A stretch of DNA of 64,000 bases, taken from the NCBI GenBank assembly GCA_021397835.1, contig JAJFZO010000866.1:7501-71500 (forward strand). The letters are read 5' to 3'. Origin of the DNA: Moringa oleifera. Lineage: Eukaryota > Streptophyta > Magnoliopsida > Brassicales > Moringaceae. Below, piece by piece: positions 62,074-64,000 of the stretch. Positions within the stretch are counted from its first letter, which is position 1. Each line of letters opens with the position of its first letter. The notes under the pieces are model-generated. The model saw only the letters and a program-made list of their open reading frames with translations, was not told where the DNA came from and did not search any database. The translations under genes were made by a program, and so were the position numbers.

Positions 62074-63894
62074 TCATATTCGGATTGCACAGAGAACGAT
62101 AACACCATAAAAACAAGTCTTGCGTAGAAGAGTAATATCAGAAGAAACCCGGCTTTCAAAGCGCTTGAACAGTTGCTCAGAGAGATAGGGACCGAGGTAG
62201 GCCTCCACAATGGGCCTGAGCGTGGCACGGACCAAGTTGGCTTTGGCTCTGCCATAGGAAACCGGATCCCTCATCCACTCTTCTTGCTTCTCCTTTGAGT
62301 GCTCCACTATCCTCTTGTACTCCATTCTTTCTATCTCAAATCCACCGCATCTCTTTATTGCCCACTCTACCTCCTCAATGCTTCTCATGTATGCCGGAAT
62401 GTTGAACCCGTCTCTCGTTTCCTCGTCTATCAAACCCTTCATTCCGACCAAAACAGGGAAGAGAGAAATTAATTGATTCTCATGCTTACATAGCTATTGC
62501 TTACTCATAATACGAATTACTTTATTAAGCTGCAGTAGTAGAAGTAAGGGCAAGAGAAATTAAGCAGCCCCCCTCCCTCTATCAGAAGGAACCTTAAATG
62601 ATCAATAGCAACAAGATATAATAACCGCAACCGCCCAATACCCAATCATCTACAACGCTCTGAGACATGAGTAGAAAGCAAAGGAGAGGGGGGCGGGCGC
62701 GCGCTCACACACACACACATATATACAGTGTTTGGGATTTAAGTTAAAGGATATAAGCATATGCTGACAGTAAACTGCACCTCATTCAATAAGTCTTGCC
62801 AAGCCTGATCCATGGAAGTGGTGAATGGATGCTTCGCTCTTGAGTCAGGATCACCTAATTGATTTTCCGGCTGCTGAGATCCAGGTCGTCCTCCCATGAG
62901 TAGAAACAACAATCCTCCTTGTACCATCTCTTCTCTTCTGCATCTCAAGAAGTCTTCCAAGTCCTTCTCCGACTGTTTAGAGTATGCTTCCACAACCTCC
63001 TTCTTTGCTCCTTCGATCCACGCCCTTCCTTTGTTCCAGGCCGGGGATCCTTTATCGAACACAGCATCTGGTATCTATCATAGTTTATAGAACAGGATAA
63101 CAAAATTTATGTACATAACTTGAAGCAGCCTGGAAGCAAAAAGAATCTTTGGTTTCCCTATTGAAGATGCACGACTATGAGATTGTCAATGGAATAGTAA
63201 TTTTCATAGGTGACCGAGAAACAAAAATTTCCCAAAAAAATTATGCATATATGTATATATATGTCAGTGCGTGTGTATATATGTACCTATGTATTTGCGT
63301 ATGCCTATGCATTTTTTATGAGAGTATTACCTGGGAGAGCCAATGCAAGGCACTTAAGCTAACTGCAACATGAAGCTTTCCTTTGGGAAATAGGCGATGA
63401 TAAAATGATCCAGGCACACCAGCAGCATAGTAGCGCCTGCTTTTGTTGTCAGAAAACATGCTTCCAAGTGACCTGAAGAGAGAATTAAAATCATTGGAAG
63501 GGAGATCAGAAAAGAAGGCCTCGAATTCGGGCTCGAAGCCGCACTTGCTGACATATAGCTGGTTCAAGCTGTCAACGACCATGTCGATTGTAGCCAAGGT
63601 GTTGTACCCAGTTGCACAACCCAAGTCAGCAATCCTCAGAGAGTCTGCCTCCTCCTTGGAGTTGAAGAAAACTTTCATGGACTGGATAGCAGTTAAGAGC
63701 AATGGTTTACACAGAGTGATTGCAGAAGCAGGAGCTTCGGAGTTCCTAGCGTAGCTACCATCATCATCACCGCCTTGCATACAGAGAACTCTGTGAAGCC
63801 CTCCTGTCCGTGGCTGACAATTCTTCATGGAGTATTTGTTCGGCTCTAGAGTCTGTCGGGTAGCTGACATAGTTATCGAACTGGAAGAATCCAT
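62074..63894 (-). CDS. SABATH-family SAM-dependent carboxyl methyltransferase, 3 exons
   Basis: Predicted cytosolic enzyme transferring a methyl group from S-adenosylmethionine to a carboxyl of a small acid; the substrate (salicylate, loganate, farnesoate or other) cannot be told. Exons 63894-63331, 63074-62781 and 62436-62074 give 1,221 nt, 406 aa. Motifs are VLCMQGGDDDGSYARNS (the family's M-GG-G--SYA-NS block), SLRIADLGCATGYNTL (SAM motif I), FFSDLPSNDFNSLFRSL, GVPGSFYHRLFP, LSALHWLSQ ending exactly at the first splice site, GGLLFLLMGGRPG, and GLIDEETRDGFNIPAYMRS at the start of exon 3. The usual Gln after NS is Pro here (NSEAPASA). The C-terminus ends ...VLCAIRI, where relatives tend to end in a short basic tail. 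The ATG at 63,894 fits the family length. A TATA-like element lies 66 bp upstream. Confidence 0.9.
63240..63312. repeat. Imperfect TATG/GTAT-rich microsatellite in SABATH intron 1
   Basis: Repeated 'tatgtatatatatgt' and 'gtgtgtatatatgt' stretches within the intron between exons 1 and 2. No other function is apparent. Confidence 0.6.
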
Positions 63895-63959
63895 CTCTAT
63901 TGATGTAAAATCCAAGAGAAGATGGAACAAGAGCACGATGATGATTTTCTAGGGGAAGA

Positions 63960-63965
63960 TATATA
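63960..63965 (-). promoter_or_regulatory. TATA box candidate for the SABATH gene
   Basis: TATATA (palindromic; CCTATATATCTT on the minus strand) about 66 bp upstream of the chosen ATG, giving a short leader of roughly 30-40 nt. Confidence 0.5.
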
Positions 63966-64000
63966 GGCAGGAAATATTGGGAGCTAGGTAGAAGAAGTTT

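Noticed and set aside
63895..63936. Longer SABATH N-terminus starting at 63,936
   Set aside because: That codon is GTG, not ATG; the first ATG in frame is 63,894, close to the expected family length and TATA position.
1..64000. tRNA or rRNA genes
   Set aside because: No cloverleaf-like or rRNA-like stretch was recognised; the only tRNA-related match is the copia primer-binding site.

Overview
The window is nuclear DNA from a flowering plant, probably a dicot or basal angiosperm; I do not name the species. The evidence is GT-AG introns, plant-only gene families (SKS/Bp10-like cupredoxins, SABATH methyltransferases), plant transposon types (Ty1-copia, LINE with zf-RVT, MULE) and CCCTAAA-type telomere-like DNA.

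Layout. (1) 1-31,780 is a gene-free block made almost entirely of one very AT-rich, diverged satellite. Units come in two lengths, about 385 and about 550 bp, and share an internal box resembling GGTAATAATAAGGTCAAT. The satellite reads in reverse at 1-1,815, forward at about 1,860-27,870 and in reverse again at 29,745-31,780. The first switch is a palindromic junction. The second is occupied by 1.9 kb of degenerate CCCTAAA-like repeats. (2) 33,484-42,022 holds a complete 14-exon peroxisomal 3-hydroxyisobutyryl-CoA hydrolase gene (CHY1 type, minus strand, 378 aa, ending in SKL). Its 3.8-kb intron 11 contains a LINE fragment that is split by a deleted Ty1-copia element. (3) 42,978-45,718 is a decayed MULE transposase. 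It is followed by about 5.5 kb of AT-rich non-coding DNA with one MITE-like element. (4) 51,676-55,050 is a five-exon tafazzin / N-acylphosphatidylethanolamine synthase-like acyltransferase (plus strand). (5) 56,188-61,278 is a head-to-head pair of SKU5-similar (SKS) cupredoxin genes, 551 and 553 aa. They are about 85% identical in most of exon 2 but almost identical from late exon 1 through intron 1 into exon 2, which suggests gene conversion. (6) 62,074-63,894 is a three-exon SABATH methyltransferase (minus strand, 406 aa).

The five genes look like ordinary single-gene units and do not form an obvious pathway: valine/branched acyl-CoA catabolism in peroxisomes, phospholipid acylation, cell-wall or secreted cupredoxin-like proteins, and small-molecule carboxyl methylation. 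The unusual parts are the mirror-organised satellite/telomere-like block and the conversion tract in the SKS pair. All exon coordinates were deduced by eye from splice consensus, reading frame and remembered family sequences; no alignment or transcript data were used.
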